From NCBI GenBank assembly GCA_024225035.1, contig JAAEMX010000048.1, positions 1-46,483 of the forward strand: a stretch of DNA of 46,483 nucleotides, read 5' to 3'. Source of the DNA: Lentisphaerota bacterium (GTDB lineage: Bacteria > Verrucomicrobiota > Lentisphaeria > Victivallales > Victivallaceae). This document shows, one piece after another, positions 25,123 through 33,267 of this stretch (positions are counted from its first letter, which is position 1; each line of letters opens with the position of its first letter). Below the pieces are notes generated by a model, which ran no database searches, had not been told where the DNA came from, and saw only the letters and a program-made list of their open reading frames with translations. A program made the position numbers and the translations under genes.

Positions 25123-26826
25123 ATGGTATTTTTTAAGCAGCATTACTCAAAACTGGCTTTTGCATTAATTCTGACAGTCGCAGCTCATTCTGCTATGGCT
25201 AAAAGCCAGTTGATAAGAAAATATAATACTACTGACTTAAATAATTATAGTTTTGTTGAGGCAAAAGTACAGGCATATACGACAGTTGGGAGCGATGAGG
25301 TTGATTCGCCTTATGTACTTAAGGAAAATTTATTACAGAAAATAAATAAGACGTTTACCGAAAAAGGACTTATCGAACGTTTTCAGCAGAAATTCCATGG
25401 TGTCAATGTCTATGGAGCTCAAGTCACTAGGGAAAACAACGAAGTTAACGGTAAACTTGAAGAATCCATTGGTAAAGATATTCCTGTAAATGAGATAGCT
25501 CAATATCAGAACCAAGGTTTAATGACCAATGCTGCTCAACAGGTTTTCAGCAATATCCAAAATGAAAGCTATAAGGTTAAATTAATCGTTTACCCTTTAA
25601 AAGGAAAAGATATAGAAAAATATACTCTGGCTTATTACATTCAGGTGACCGGTGACAACAGTCAGCCGACCGCTATCGTTGACTGCAAAAACCTCAAAAT
25701 CTATAAAGAATGGAATAATATAAAAAATTACGGTACTCGAGGCGTCGGCGGCAATGAGAGAACCGGGCAATATTTTTACGGAGAGAACAATAACCCTTTA
25801 CTTGACGTCACTTACACTACTCCAAACAGCTTTTTCATGGACAACGGCAAAATCAGAGTTGTTGACCTTAACCATACTAACGGAGTAGCTTCAAACGGCT
25901 ATGAAGTAATGGGACCGTCTTTTTCATGGGAAGGTAATTATGATAATGTTGTTGATTATGTCAACGGGTCTTTCAACGTCAGAAATGACGCTTATGCTTT
26001 TGCTGAAGAAATCATCAAAATGTATAACGCATGGCTTAAAATACCTTGCTTGCAGGATTCCAACGGCAAAGCAAGAAAACTTATTATGCGAGTTCACTAC
26101 AGCGAACTGCAGAAAAAAGACGGAGAATTCGTATACAACCATAACTACTGCAATGCCTTCTGGAATGGACTTTCAATGACATTCGGAGATGGTGACGGAA
26201 TAAAATGGCATCCGTTTGTTGTCCTTGACATAGCAGGGCACGAAGTTTCACATGGTTTTACCCAGTCCCATTCAGACTTGGAATATCATGATGAATCAGG
26301 TGCTATGAATGAAGCTTTTTCGGATATTGCAGGTGCTGCAGTTTGCGAATATGTCCGCACCAGTAATCCTGATTATTATTTAGCTCTATACCCTACTCTG
26401 AAAGGCGAAGTTAACTGGAGTCGTGCACTTACCGCCAAATGTGATGGAGTACCTTCACGCTATATCGACCAACCTGCCCTAAACGGCAGATCAGCTGACT
26501 GCTATCGTCAGGTTGATGGTGGAAAAATATCTTACAAGGATGTTGTTGACGCAGCCAAAGCATTTTCGCCTGAGGAGTCACGTCAGCAGAGTTATATAGT
26601 TCATATGGCCAGCGGTATTTACAACCGTGCTTTCTATCTTCTGGCACAAAAATGGGGCGTTGAAAATGCCTTCCGTGCTTTCGCCTTAGCCAATGTAAAA
26701 TACTGGACGTCTCAAGAAAATTTTGACTCTGCCGCAAGCGGTGTTTATAATGCAGCTATCGACCTCAAATACAACGCTGGAGATGTGATTGAATGCTTCA
26801 GGCAAGTAGGAGTTTACGCCTACTGA
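25123..26826 (+). CDS. Secreted M4 family metalloprotease, copy 2
   Basis: A 567-residue paralogue of the preceding protease, with the same order of signal peptide (ending AHSAMA), propeptide, and M4 domain. Zinc motif GHEVSHGFTQSHS (near 372), GAMNEAFSDIAGAA and VHMASGIYNRAFYLL are all intact. It lacks the Asp-rich insert of copy 1 (KKDGEFVYN instead). The two genes are 98 bp apart, in the same direction, and clearly arose by tandem duplication. The ATG at 25123 gives good spacing from AAAGGA; ATG 25120 is too close and the TTG at 25072 lies inside the terminator hairpin. Confidence 0.92.
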   Translation: MVFFKQHYSKLAFALILTVAAHSAMAKSQLIRKYNTTDLNNYSFVEAKVQAYTTVGSDEVDSPYVLKENLLQKINKTFTEKGLIERFQQKFHGVNVYGAQVTRENNEVNGKLEESIGKDIPVNEIAQYQNQGLMTNAAQQVFSNIQNESYKVKLIVYPLKGKDIEKYTLAYYIQVTGDNSQPTAIVDCKNLKIYKEWNNIKNYGTRGVGGNERTGQYFYGENNNPLLDVTYTTPNSFFMDNGKIRVVDLNHTNGVASNGYEVMGPSFSWEGNYDNVVDYVNGSFNVRNDAYAFAEEIIKMYNAWLKIPCLQDSNGKARKLIMRVHYSELQKKDGEFVYNHNYCNAFWNGLSMTFGDGDGIKWHPFVVLDIAGHEVSHGFTQSHSDLEYHDESGAMNEAFSDIAGAAVCEYVRTSNPDYYLALYPTLKGEVNWSRALTAKCDGVPSRYIDQPALNGRSADCYRQVDGGKISYKDVVDAAKAFSPEESRQQSYIVHMASGIYNRAFYLLAQKWGVENAFRAFALANVKYWTSQENFDSAASGVYNAAIDLKYNAGDVIECFRQVGVYAY

Positions 26827-26851
26827 TATTTGGAATCCACCAGTAAAACTA

Positions 26852-26882
26852 TATAGAGCCGCTAATGCGGCTCTATATTATT
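26852..26882 (+). terminator. Hairpin after M4 copy 2
   Basis: TATAGAGCCGC (26852-26862) pairs with GCGGCTCTATA (26867-26877), loop TAAT, followed by TTATTAATTA. The core is the same as that behind copy 1, so the 3' flank was duplicated with the gene. Confidence 0.7.
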
Positions 26883-26982
26883 AATTATCGCCTTTAAATT
26901 ACCGTTATCAATAAAAAATAATTTCCACGCAATTTTTCTTTTCCTCAAAAAGTCTCAGATATTTTCCATTATTTTACTATAC

Positions 26983-27971
26983 TCACCCATTCGCGTCAAA
27001 AATGACTTTACTGAAGCCGCCCGGAATCGCATAAGTATCTCCCCAACCAGTTGGCATATAATCATTATTCGATGACCACATCATAATACCAGAGATTCTT
27101 TCGAAGTCTTTACGGTTTTCAAAATTGAATTCTTTAATTCCAGCAATTGAGCTAAAATGGCCGCGTGGTCATAACGAACCACCGGCGGTAAAGCATATGG
27201 GTTGAAAATCGTATAATTACCGCCAGCTCCTTGATTTGCCGGTTCACCAATTACTATCTTTGTTAAATCAGGAATTTTTTTCAGTCTAACAGCTACACTG
27301 TTTAAAGCTTGTGAAACAGCATAAAAAAATTCAACTTGGTTCTCTTCATATCCACCAATTTTGAACCCGCCGGTATTATAAGTTTGAGCAAGAATATAAT
27401 CAACATATCCATGTTCAATTGCGATTCCATAATTATTATTTGCTCCCCCTGAAGAAAAAACAAGGTTTACAGGGACATGTATATCAATATCGCTACCGCT
27501 AGTATAAATTTGAGGAGCAGCTGAAACAATGTAACCTTTTTCTTTGAAGCCTTGAGCCAGCTTAGTAATAGTCGTTACGTCAATGCCGTTTTCAAGGTCT
27601 AAATCGACTCCGGTAATTTTTCCATTTTTTAACTGATTATTATATTCAGTTATTTGAGAAGAGATATTACTAATTACCAGAGCGGGATCGGGTATTGATA
27701 TAACCGTTTCTCCGCCTATACTAAGTAGATTAATAGTATCAGGATTTTCTTTATTAATAATATCTTGCATCGCTTTCAAGTGACTAGGATTTATATCAGC
27801 ACTGGTCGTATCTGCAAATGCAAGAACAACAATATCCAGTGCCTTTATGCCTGCTTCCGTAATAGCAGCAAGAGATCCAGTTGCATCCAGTTGAACATAA
27901 GCTACATTCAACCAGGAAGAATCATTTTTCGAGTTGTCTTTATGATTGTTTTTACACAGTTTATCAGACAT
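26983..27971 (-). pseudogene. GH18 glycosidase gene with 3' frameshift
   Basis: The frame from ATG 27971 encodes a GH18-like barrel: the catalytic motif is GVDLDLENG (near 120-128, pattern DxDxE), with LLSIGGE as the preceding SxGG strand and YVDYILAQTYN as a later strand. That frame ends at 27081. A +1 shift near 27140-27150 opens a frame to 26983 that reads GIMMWSSNNDYMPTGWG, which is the expected last barrel strand with its Trp. The repaired gene has 330 codons. There is no signal peptide at the N-terminus. The ribosome site (AAAGGAGGAG) and promoter are strong. Truncation removes the last barrel strand and is probably inactivating, unless it is a sequence error. Confidence 0.75.
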
Positions 27972-27990
27972 TTGTCTCCTCCTTTTGTGT

Positions 27991-28019
27991 ATTATATAAC
28001 CTATATTTAATTAGCACAA
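27991..28019 (-). promoter_or_regulatory. Sigma-70-type promoter of the GH18 gene
   Basis: On the minus strand, TTGTGC (28019-28014), a 17-bp spacer and a perfect TATAAT (27996-27991). The start site would be about 15 bp upstream of the ATG, leaving just the ribosome site in the leader. Confidence 0.7.
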
Positions 28020-28140
28020 TTGTAATACCTGAACATTTCTAAAAAATCTTATTTTTGAGCAATAAATATTAGTAAGTGATTCTTAAAAAAACATAGGAAA
28101 ACTGTTCCAGTTAACAAAAACTAAATTCAAAAATTAGAAA

Positions 28141-28215
28141 GGAGAAGTTAACTGGAGTAAAGTTTTTACTTTCAAATGTGACGACGTACTTTCCAGCTAC
28201 ATAGAGGAACCATCC
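28141..28215 (+). pseudogene. Relic of a third M4 protease gene
   Basis: Translated, this stretch starts GEVNWSKVFTFKCDDV and continues SSYIEEPSK. M4 copy 2 has GEVNWSRALTAKCDGV then SRYIDQP at the matching place. The DNA identity is also clear (GAAGTTAACTGGAGT is shared). Nothing else of the gene remains, apart from the copy 1-type hairpin behind it at 28233. It shows that the cluster once had at least one more member. Confidence 0.8.
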
Positions 28216-28232
28216 AAACTCTTTACTTCAAG

Positions 28233-28259
28233 GAGCCGCATTTGCGGCTCTTTATTATA
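28233..28259 (+). terminator. Hairpin after the M4 relic
   Basis: GAGCCGC (28233-28239), loop ATTT, GCGGCTC (28244-28250), then TTTATTATA. It matches the hairpin behind M4 copy 1 over about 19 bases. Confidence 0.7.
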
Positions 28260-28260
28260 T

Positions 28261-29208
28261 TCAGACATGATATCTGAGCATTACCTCTTCCGGGTCAGGG
28301 CTTAAATAATATTGATCAAGCAAGTAATGACATTCATATTTTCTGGCATAATGCAGCAGCAGGACTAAAGGAGCAAGACACGGTGTCAACTCTTTTACAT
28401 AGAGGTCAATTACGTCTAGCAATTCTTTCTTTTCCCATCCTGAAATATCTTTTTTAAAATATCCCATTACATGCAGCATTGTATTATGATTTTTCTTTAT
28501 AGTTGCCCGCTCGCCAAGTAACTCCATAAGCAGTTTGTAATAATCTCCTTTAACCTCTTTTAGGTTTGAACCGTCATTAGATGCAATCAGGTTCCCGAGC
28601 TTACTCAATCCTTTTGGAGAGTGCGCCATAAGCAAATATTTGTACCTGGTATGAAAATTTACCAAACCGGAAGCTGAACCATCCTTTTTCAGGTAATTCT
28701 GCCAGCGCTTGCAGGTGAAAACTTTTGTCAGAAAGCTTTCCCGCAGCAGGTCGTCAGTCAATCTGCCCTCTTCTTCCTGAGGAACTAATGGAAATCTATC
28801 GTTAAACATTCTGGCGAAAATGCCGATTCCTTTTTTTTCAGGAATACCGTGCTCGTTAAACACTTTCACTTTAAATCTTCCTGAACTTGGAGATTTACTT
28901 TTAAAAACAAAACCGCACAAATTTTCGGCAGCAAGCTCATCAAGCCTTTTTTCAGCCCAACTTACCATTTGCCCTGTCATATCCTTATGTGAATTGACAG
29001 TCACCAGTTTAGGATCATCAATATTTCCTTCCAGGTGCATGGCTTCACGCGGAATGCTCATCCCGCAGTCATGTTCAGGACAAACCGGAACCCAATCTAC
29101 ATATTTTCTCATTACATCAGTTAAGTAATGATCACGCTTATGCTGACCATCGTATCTAACTTTTTCTCCTAACAAACAGGCGCTGATTCCAAGTTTTATT
29201 TTATCCAT
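28261..29208 (-). CDS. DUF523-DUF1722 fusion protein (TudS-like plus YbgA-like)
   Basis: A 315-residue protein with an N-terminal DUF523 domain (about 1-150: ISACLLGEKVRYDG, VPVCPEHDCGM, KSKSPSSG) and a C-terminal DUF1722 domain (about 190-310: VNFHTRYKYLLMAHS, TMLHVMGYF, YLSPDPEEVMLRYHV). DUF523 proteins characterised as TudS are Fe-S enzymes that remove sulfur from thiouracil. The Cys residues here are C11, C43, C48 and C98. The SPSCG Cys of stand-alone forms is Ser109, so cluster ligation may differ. The substrate of this fusion is not known from the sequence. GAGAGG precedes the ATG. It appears to be monocistronic. Confidence 0.85.
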   Translation of the reverse strand: MDKIKLGISACLLGEKVRYDGQHKRDHYLTDVMRKYVDWVPVCPEHDCGMSIPREAMHLEGNIDDPKLVTVNSHKDMTGQMVSWAEKRLDELAAENLCGFVFKSKSPSSGRFKVKVFNEHGIPEKKGIGIFARMFNDRFPLVPQEEEGRLTDDLLRESFLTKVFTCKRWQNYLKKDGSASGLVNFHTRYKYLLMAHSPKGLSKLGNLIASNDGSNLKEVKGDYYKLLMELLGERATIKKNHNTMLHVMGYFKKDISGWEKKELLDVIDLYVKELTPCLAPLVLLLHYARKYECHYLLDQYYLSPDPEEVMLRYHV

Positions 29209-29341
29209 TTTATACCTCTCAGGATGATTTGCTTAAAATAATTTATACTAAATCATGTTACATTCAAGCAATATGATTTGAACTGTAATACAAGCAATAT
29301 TAAATTATCAGCCAAGACTTATATAATTTCAGGAGCTTTAA

Positions 29342-29782
29342 ATGAAACTTTTTTATTTCGCAGTACTTTCTATGATATCAGTCGTCATTTTTTCAGGTTG
29401 CAATTCGATCCCTCCAGGCGAAGCCCCAAAAGGAAATATAACTAACCCGGAAGTAACCAAAGATAATCTCAGCTGGAAAGCTGCAACTAATTATATGACT
29501 ACAGCTTTTACCTCATTCTGCCTGCAGGAATATCCAGGAGGCTGCGAATTTCAGCCGGACTTTCAATCAGATGACTCAACCATGAACCTCTGGCCACTCA
29601 AAGTTCTGTCACAAACTCAAAATAGTATCCCTATTAAAGCCGTCAATAAAGCTGATGTAAACTACTATCTCATCAGCCGAATATATCATAAACCTGTACT
29701 GACCTGGGAAATGCGTTTTGTCCGCATCAAAGATAATCAGCCCTTATGGTCAGAATCTGTCTCTATAAATCAGGATAAATAA
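29342..29782 (+). CDS. Small lipoprotein, unknown function
   Basis: A 146-residue protein with a lipoprotein signal peptide; lipobox FSGC ends at Cys 20. The rest is soluble, with ITNPEVTKDNLSWKAATNYM near the start and YYLISRIYHKPVLTWEMRFVRI near the end. The alternation suggests a mixed alpha/beta domain like those of LpoB/FlgO-type lipoproteins, but the resemblance is weak. AGGAGCTTTAA precedes the ATG. It lies 33 bp upstream of the exonuclease III gene. Confidence 0.65.
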   Translation: MKLFYFAVLSMISVVIFSGCNSIPPGEAPKGNITNPEVTKDNLSWKAATNYMTTAFTSFCLQEYPGGCEFQPDFQSDDSTMNLWPLKVLSQTQNSIPIKAVNKADVNYYLISRIYHKPVLTWEMRFVRIKDNQPLWSESVSINQDK

Positions 29783-29815
29783 ATTTTAAGTTTTTTTTGG
29801 GAGTAATATAAAACA

Positions 29816-30583
29816 ATGAAACTTATTTCATGGAACGTAAACGGTATCCGTGCCGTAGAAAAAAAAGGTTTTATTGAATGGCTGGAAAACTGTGGAGCCG
29901 ATATTATCTGTCTGCAGGAAACTAAAGCCAGACAAGAACAGCTTTCTGATAATCTATTGAATATAAACGGATATCAATCAATCTGGTGCTCTGGAGAACG
30001 CAAAGGCTACAGCGGCGTTGCTGTTTATACAAAAGACGCACCAGTCTCTATAGCCAGAGGTTTTGATCTGGATGAAAAGTTCGACCGTGAAGGACGCATT
30101 CTGTCCACCGAATTTGATGACTTTACTCTACTTAATATATATTTCCCAAACGGTCAGAAAGACGAGGAACGTCTCCAGTACAAACTTGACTTCTATGACG
30201 CTACCTTGGAATATTGCGAAAGTCTCCGCGCTTCAGGTAAAAAGCTTATCATCTGCGGCGATTACAATACCGCCCACAATGAAATAGATATTGCCCGTCC
30301 CAAGGAAAACGAAAATGTTTCAGGTTTTCTGCGCATAGAGCGTGGCTGGATGGATAAATTTGAGTATCATGGCTACCTTGATACATTCCGCAAAAATTTT
30401 CCTGAGCGCAAGGATGCTTACACATGGTGGAGTTACCGCACCAGAGCCAGAGCACGCAACATTGGCTGGCGCCTTGATTACTTTTATATCACACCTGAGC
30501 TGTGGTCACGTGTAACAAAAGCAGAAATATTAGATGATATAACGGGCTCAGATCACTGTCCCATAGCTCTTGAACTAAATTAA
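29816..30583 (+). CDS. xth: Exodeoxyribonuclease III (AP endonuclease family)
   Basis: A 255-residue Mg-dependent enzyme that cuts at abasic sites and trims 3' ends in base excision repair. It shows [11 protein letters not shown] (about 4-14), CLQETKA (Glu metal ligand, about 32-38), [16 protein letters not shown] (about 142-150), YTWWSYR and the terminal [11 protein letters not shown], covering all ExoIII catalytic blocks. Length is normal. GGGAG precedes the ATG. Confidence 0.95.
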   Translation: MKLISWNVNGIRAVEKKGFIEWLENCGADIICLQETKARQEQLSDNLLNINGYQSIWCSGERKGYSGVAVYTKDAPVSIARGFDLDEKFDREGRILSTEFDDFTLLNIYFPNGQKDEERLQYKLDFYDATLEYCESLRASGKKLIICGDYNTAHNEIDIARPKENENVSGFLRIERGWMDKFEYHGYLDTFRKNFPERKDAYTWWSYRTRARARNIGWRLDYFYITPELWSRVTKAEILDDITGSDHCPIALELN

Positions 30584-30686
30584 AAATACTGAAATAAGCT
30601 TAAAATTAGTATATTTTCCTGGTATTTTTTGAAAAACACTCAGAAAATAATGAATTATTATTTGCTATAGCAGACTTTTCTGGATA

Positions 30687-33059
30687 ATGTATAGCAAATG
30701 CGTTATTAGGAGATTTATTATCAGAATCAGCAAAAAAATTGCCGTTTCATTCTTTTGCTTTTCTTGTGCCTTTTTTCTAAAAGCCACAGCAGATGACGCT
30801 GTACTTCATACCGAAAACGAGGATCACAGGAGCAAGGTCGTATATAAATATTCCGGTGCATGTCTCAACGATGAAAAGCTGAATAACCAGAATTTTTATA
30901 TTGAGGATGAAACAATAGTAATCCATAAGCTGCCTTCGGGCGTGCTTCAAGTCCAAATTGAATATCTTGACTTTGCCACCGAATTCGGCGGCAGAGACCC
31001 TCTTGAAGGCTTCAACCGCTCACTTTTTAGCGTAAATGACTATTTTTTCAGATATGGTTTCCGCCCTCTGGGAACTTTTTATAGTTCATTCATGCCGCGA
31101 CATGCCATCGAAGGTATTGTCAGGCTTACCGATAATCTTGCTTTTCCAAAACGCATGTTTGCCAGTTTAGCTCAGGCCAAATTAAAGAGCGGCGGCATAG
31201 TTTTTCTGCGTTTTATGACCAACACCACACTCGGAGTGGCAGGAATATTTGATCCTGCTTACGACTGGTTTGAACTGGAACGTCAGGACGAAGACTTCGG
31301 TCAGGCTTTTGCCAGTTGGGGTATTGGTCCTGGAAGTTATGTATTCCTGCCAGGTGAGGGGCCGTCAAACGTACGTGACGCCGTTGGTAAGATATTTGAT
31401 TATGCTTTTGACCCAAAAACTTACATATATGGCGGACAGGCTACTACTTTCCTGAACCGCGCAACCATGAATTATGGCGATTATGATGCTTTGATCAGAT
31501 CAAATGCCGACCCATATCAAGCCTTCAAAGACTTCTGGAGCGTCAGGCGTACACTTCAAGTAGCTAACTATTCACCTGTCTCAAGATTAGGAAAGAATAA
31601 AAAGAATGATAAAGACCCATACAGCAATGTAAAATGTCCTGCTGAGCTCAACGGCTATCAAAAAATGCCAGAATACGGTTCACAGGGAGAGGCAGTTGAT
31701 ACTTTGCGTAAAATGGTGTTTAACGTTCAGAATCAGAACCAAAGCTTGTGGGTTTATCTCTCACTATTCAATTCAGATTTTATAAAAATGGGTTCAGTCA
31801 GATCTATTGAAATTAATAAAGATAAAGATGAACTGGATTACCGTGTCTGGAAGCAAAAAAACCATCCTGAAGCACCATTGGCTATCGTAATGCCCGGACT
31901 TGGAGGTCATTACAGTAACAGTACATTGACGGCTTTCTGTGAAATGCTCCATAATAAAGGGTATGCTGTTATAGCAATGAGCAGCTCCATGAACTGGCAG
32001 TTTATGGAATCAGCAGCTTCAACCAATGCCCCGGGATTTGCTCCTCAAGACTCAGCCGATATTAGAACAGCTCTTGAAAAAATCCTGCATGACGTAAGAC
32101 ATAATTATGGCATTAATCCGCAGCGAACTGTATTAGCCGGATATTCCCTTGGAGGACTGCATACTCTGTTTATATCCAAGATGGAAGAAAAGGAAAACCG
32201 CCTCGGAATTGACCGTTATTTAGCCGTCAATCCGCCAGTTGACCTATATTATGCCCTGCGCAAAATTGAAGAATATTACAATGTATATAAATACATGAAA
32301 AAAGAAAAGGCACTTAATATGGCTGCCGGCGCACTGGGCAAAATGCTTTTTGTGATGAAAACCAGATATCCATGGAAGAAAGAAGTCGAACCAAAATTCG
32401 ATACTGCTGAAGTTGAAATAAGCAACAATCCGAAAGACTCCGTTGTAAAAATAAATGTAGATAAGCGCTACCAGCTGGCACTTGAAGAAGACGAAGCAAA
32501 ACTCCTTGTCGGATACAGTTTTAAGCGTACTCTTGAAGAAGTTATGATGTCACTGCACCGCCGTGGACATTATACAGGATTAAAAAATAAGTACAGCTGG
32601 GGAGGACGCGCCGAGGTTTATTCTGAACTGTCAAAAGTTAACTTTGAATACTACGTATCTAAAGTAATGGCAGGTGAATATTCCAAGAGAATGGGCAAAA
32701 AGGTAACGCACCTGCAGCTGAATGATATGGCTCACATGAATAATCTTGAAGAACACCTGGCTGACAACCCTGATGTCAGAGTAATCCACACCATGGACGA
32801 CTTTCTGATCAATAATAAGCACAGAGTATGGATGAAAAAAACCTTGCAGGATAAGATTGTTTTCTTCGAGCACGGCGCTCACTTAGGCAATCTATACATA
32901 AAGAAAGTACATGATAAAATACTTACTTTTCTCAAGGAAGATCCGGCTATAACCAATTCAGAAAAAGATTACTTCGACCATCATTCTATAAATATGGCTG
33001 AACCATACAATATTCCTACCAACCCAATCGGCGGCTCAGAGCTGCATAACCCGATTTGA
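30687..33059 (+). CDS. MlaA (VacJ)-domain / alpha-beta hydrolase fusion protein
   Basis: A 790-residue exported protein. After a signal-like segment (about 18-36) comes an MlaA domain (about 103-305: DPLEGFNRSLFSVNDYFF, GPGSYVFLPGEGPSNVRDAVG, DALIRSNADPYQAFKD). MlaA removes misplaced phospholipids from the outer leaflet of the outer membrane. A second half (about 400-760) is an alpha/beta hydrolase with AIVMPGLGGHY (oxyanion region), GYSLGGLHTLF (nucleophile Ser near 487), an Asp in HTMDDF and a candidate His in FFEHGAHLGN. The hydrolase could be a lipase acting on lipids reached by the MlaA part. The start is uncertain: ATG 30687 has no good ribosome site, whereas AGGAG at 30708-30712 stands before ATT and ATC codons. 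Confidence 0.85.
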   Translation: MYSKCVIRRFIIRISKKIAVSFFCFSCAFFLKATADDAVLHTENEDHRSKVVYKYSGACLNDEKLNNQNFYIEDETIVIHKLPSGVLQVQIEYLDFATEFGGRDPLEGFNRSLFSVNDYFFRYGFRPLGTFYSSFMPRHAIEGIVRLTDNLAFPKRMFASLAQAKLKSGGIVFLRFMTNTTLGVAGIFDPAYDWFELERQDEDFGQAFASWGIGPGSYVFLPGEGPSNVRDAVGKIFDYAFDPKTYIYGGQATTFLNRATMNYGDYDALIRSNADPYQAFKDFWSVRRTLQVANYSPVSRLGKNKKNDKDPYSNVKCPAELNGYQKMPEYGSQGEAVDTLRKMVFNVQNQNQSLWVYLSLFNSDFIKMGSVRSIEINKDKDELDYRVWKQKNHPEAPLAIVMPGLGGHYSNSTLTAFCEMLHNKGYAVIAMSSSMNWQFMESAASTNAPGFAPQDSADIRTALEKILHDVRHNYGINPQRTVLAGYSLGGLHTLFISKMEEKENRLGIDRYLAVNPPVDLYYALRKIEEYYNVYKYMKKEKALNMAAGALGKMLFVMKTRYPWKKEVEPKFDTAEVEISNNPKDSVVKINVDKRYQLALEEDEAKLLVGYSFKRTLEEVMMSLHRRGHYTGLKNKYSWGGRAEVYSELSKVNFEYYVSKVMAGEYSKRMGKKVTHLQLNDMAHMNNLEEHLADNPDVRVIHTMDDFLINNKHRVWMKKTLQDKIVFFEHGAHLGNLYIKKVHDKILTFLKEDPAITNSEKDYFDHHSINMAEPYNIPTNPIGGSELHNPI

Positions 33060-33175
33060 GTTATAGTTAGTATTAATCCACTGGACAGATTATAGAGTGA
33101 TATAACTAATTGGGGTTAAAGCATTACTCATCTAAAAATCTCTAATAGAATAACGATCATAAAACACAACACTTT

Positions 33176-33250
33176 AAATAAAATGTGACTGCACATGGAT
33201 TGCCATGCTGCAGTCTGCATAAGACGCAGGAGGGGTTTGGGGGCCACCAA
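33176..33250 (-). repeat. Structured dispersed repeat, copy 2
   Basis: On the minus strand it reads TTGGTGGCCCCCAAACCC, then TGCGTCTTATGCAG. A long hairpin follows: GACTGCA-(G)-CATGG, loop CAAT, CCATG-TGCAGTC (33187-33215), then ACATTTTATTT. It shares the C-rich core, the CTTATGCAG box and the CAAA/CAAT-loop hairpin with copy 1 at 15591. It begins about 18 bp past the nnrDE stop and on the same strand, so it is also in a 3' position. Confidence 0.7.
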
Positions 33251-33267
33251 ATTAACTCAGGATAAAT

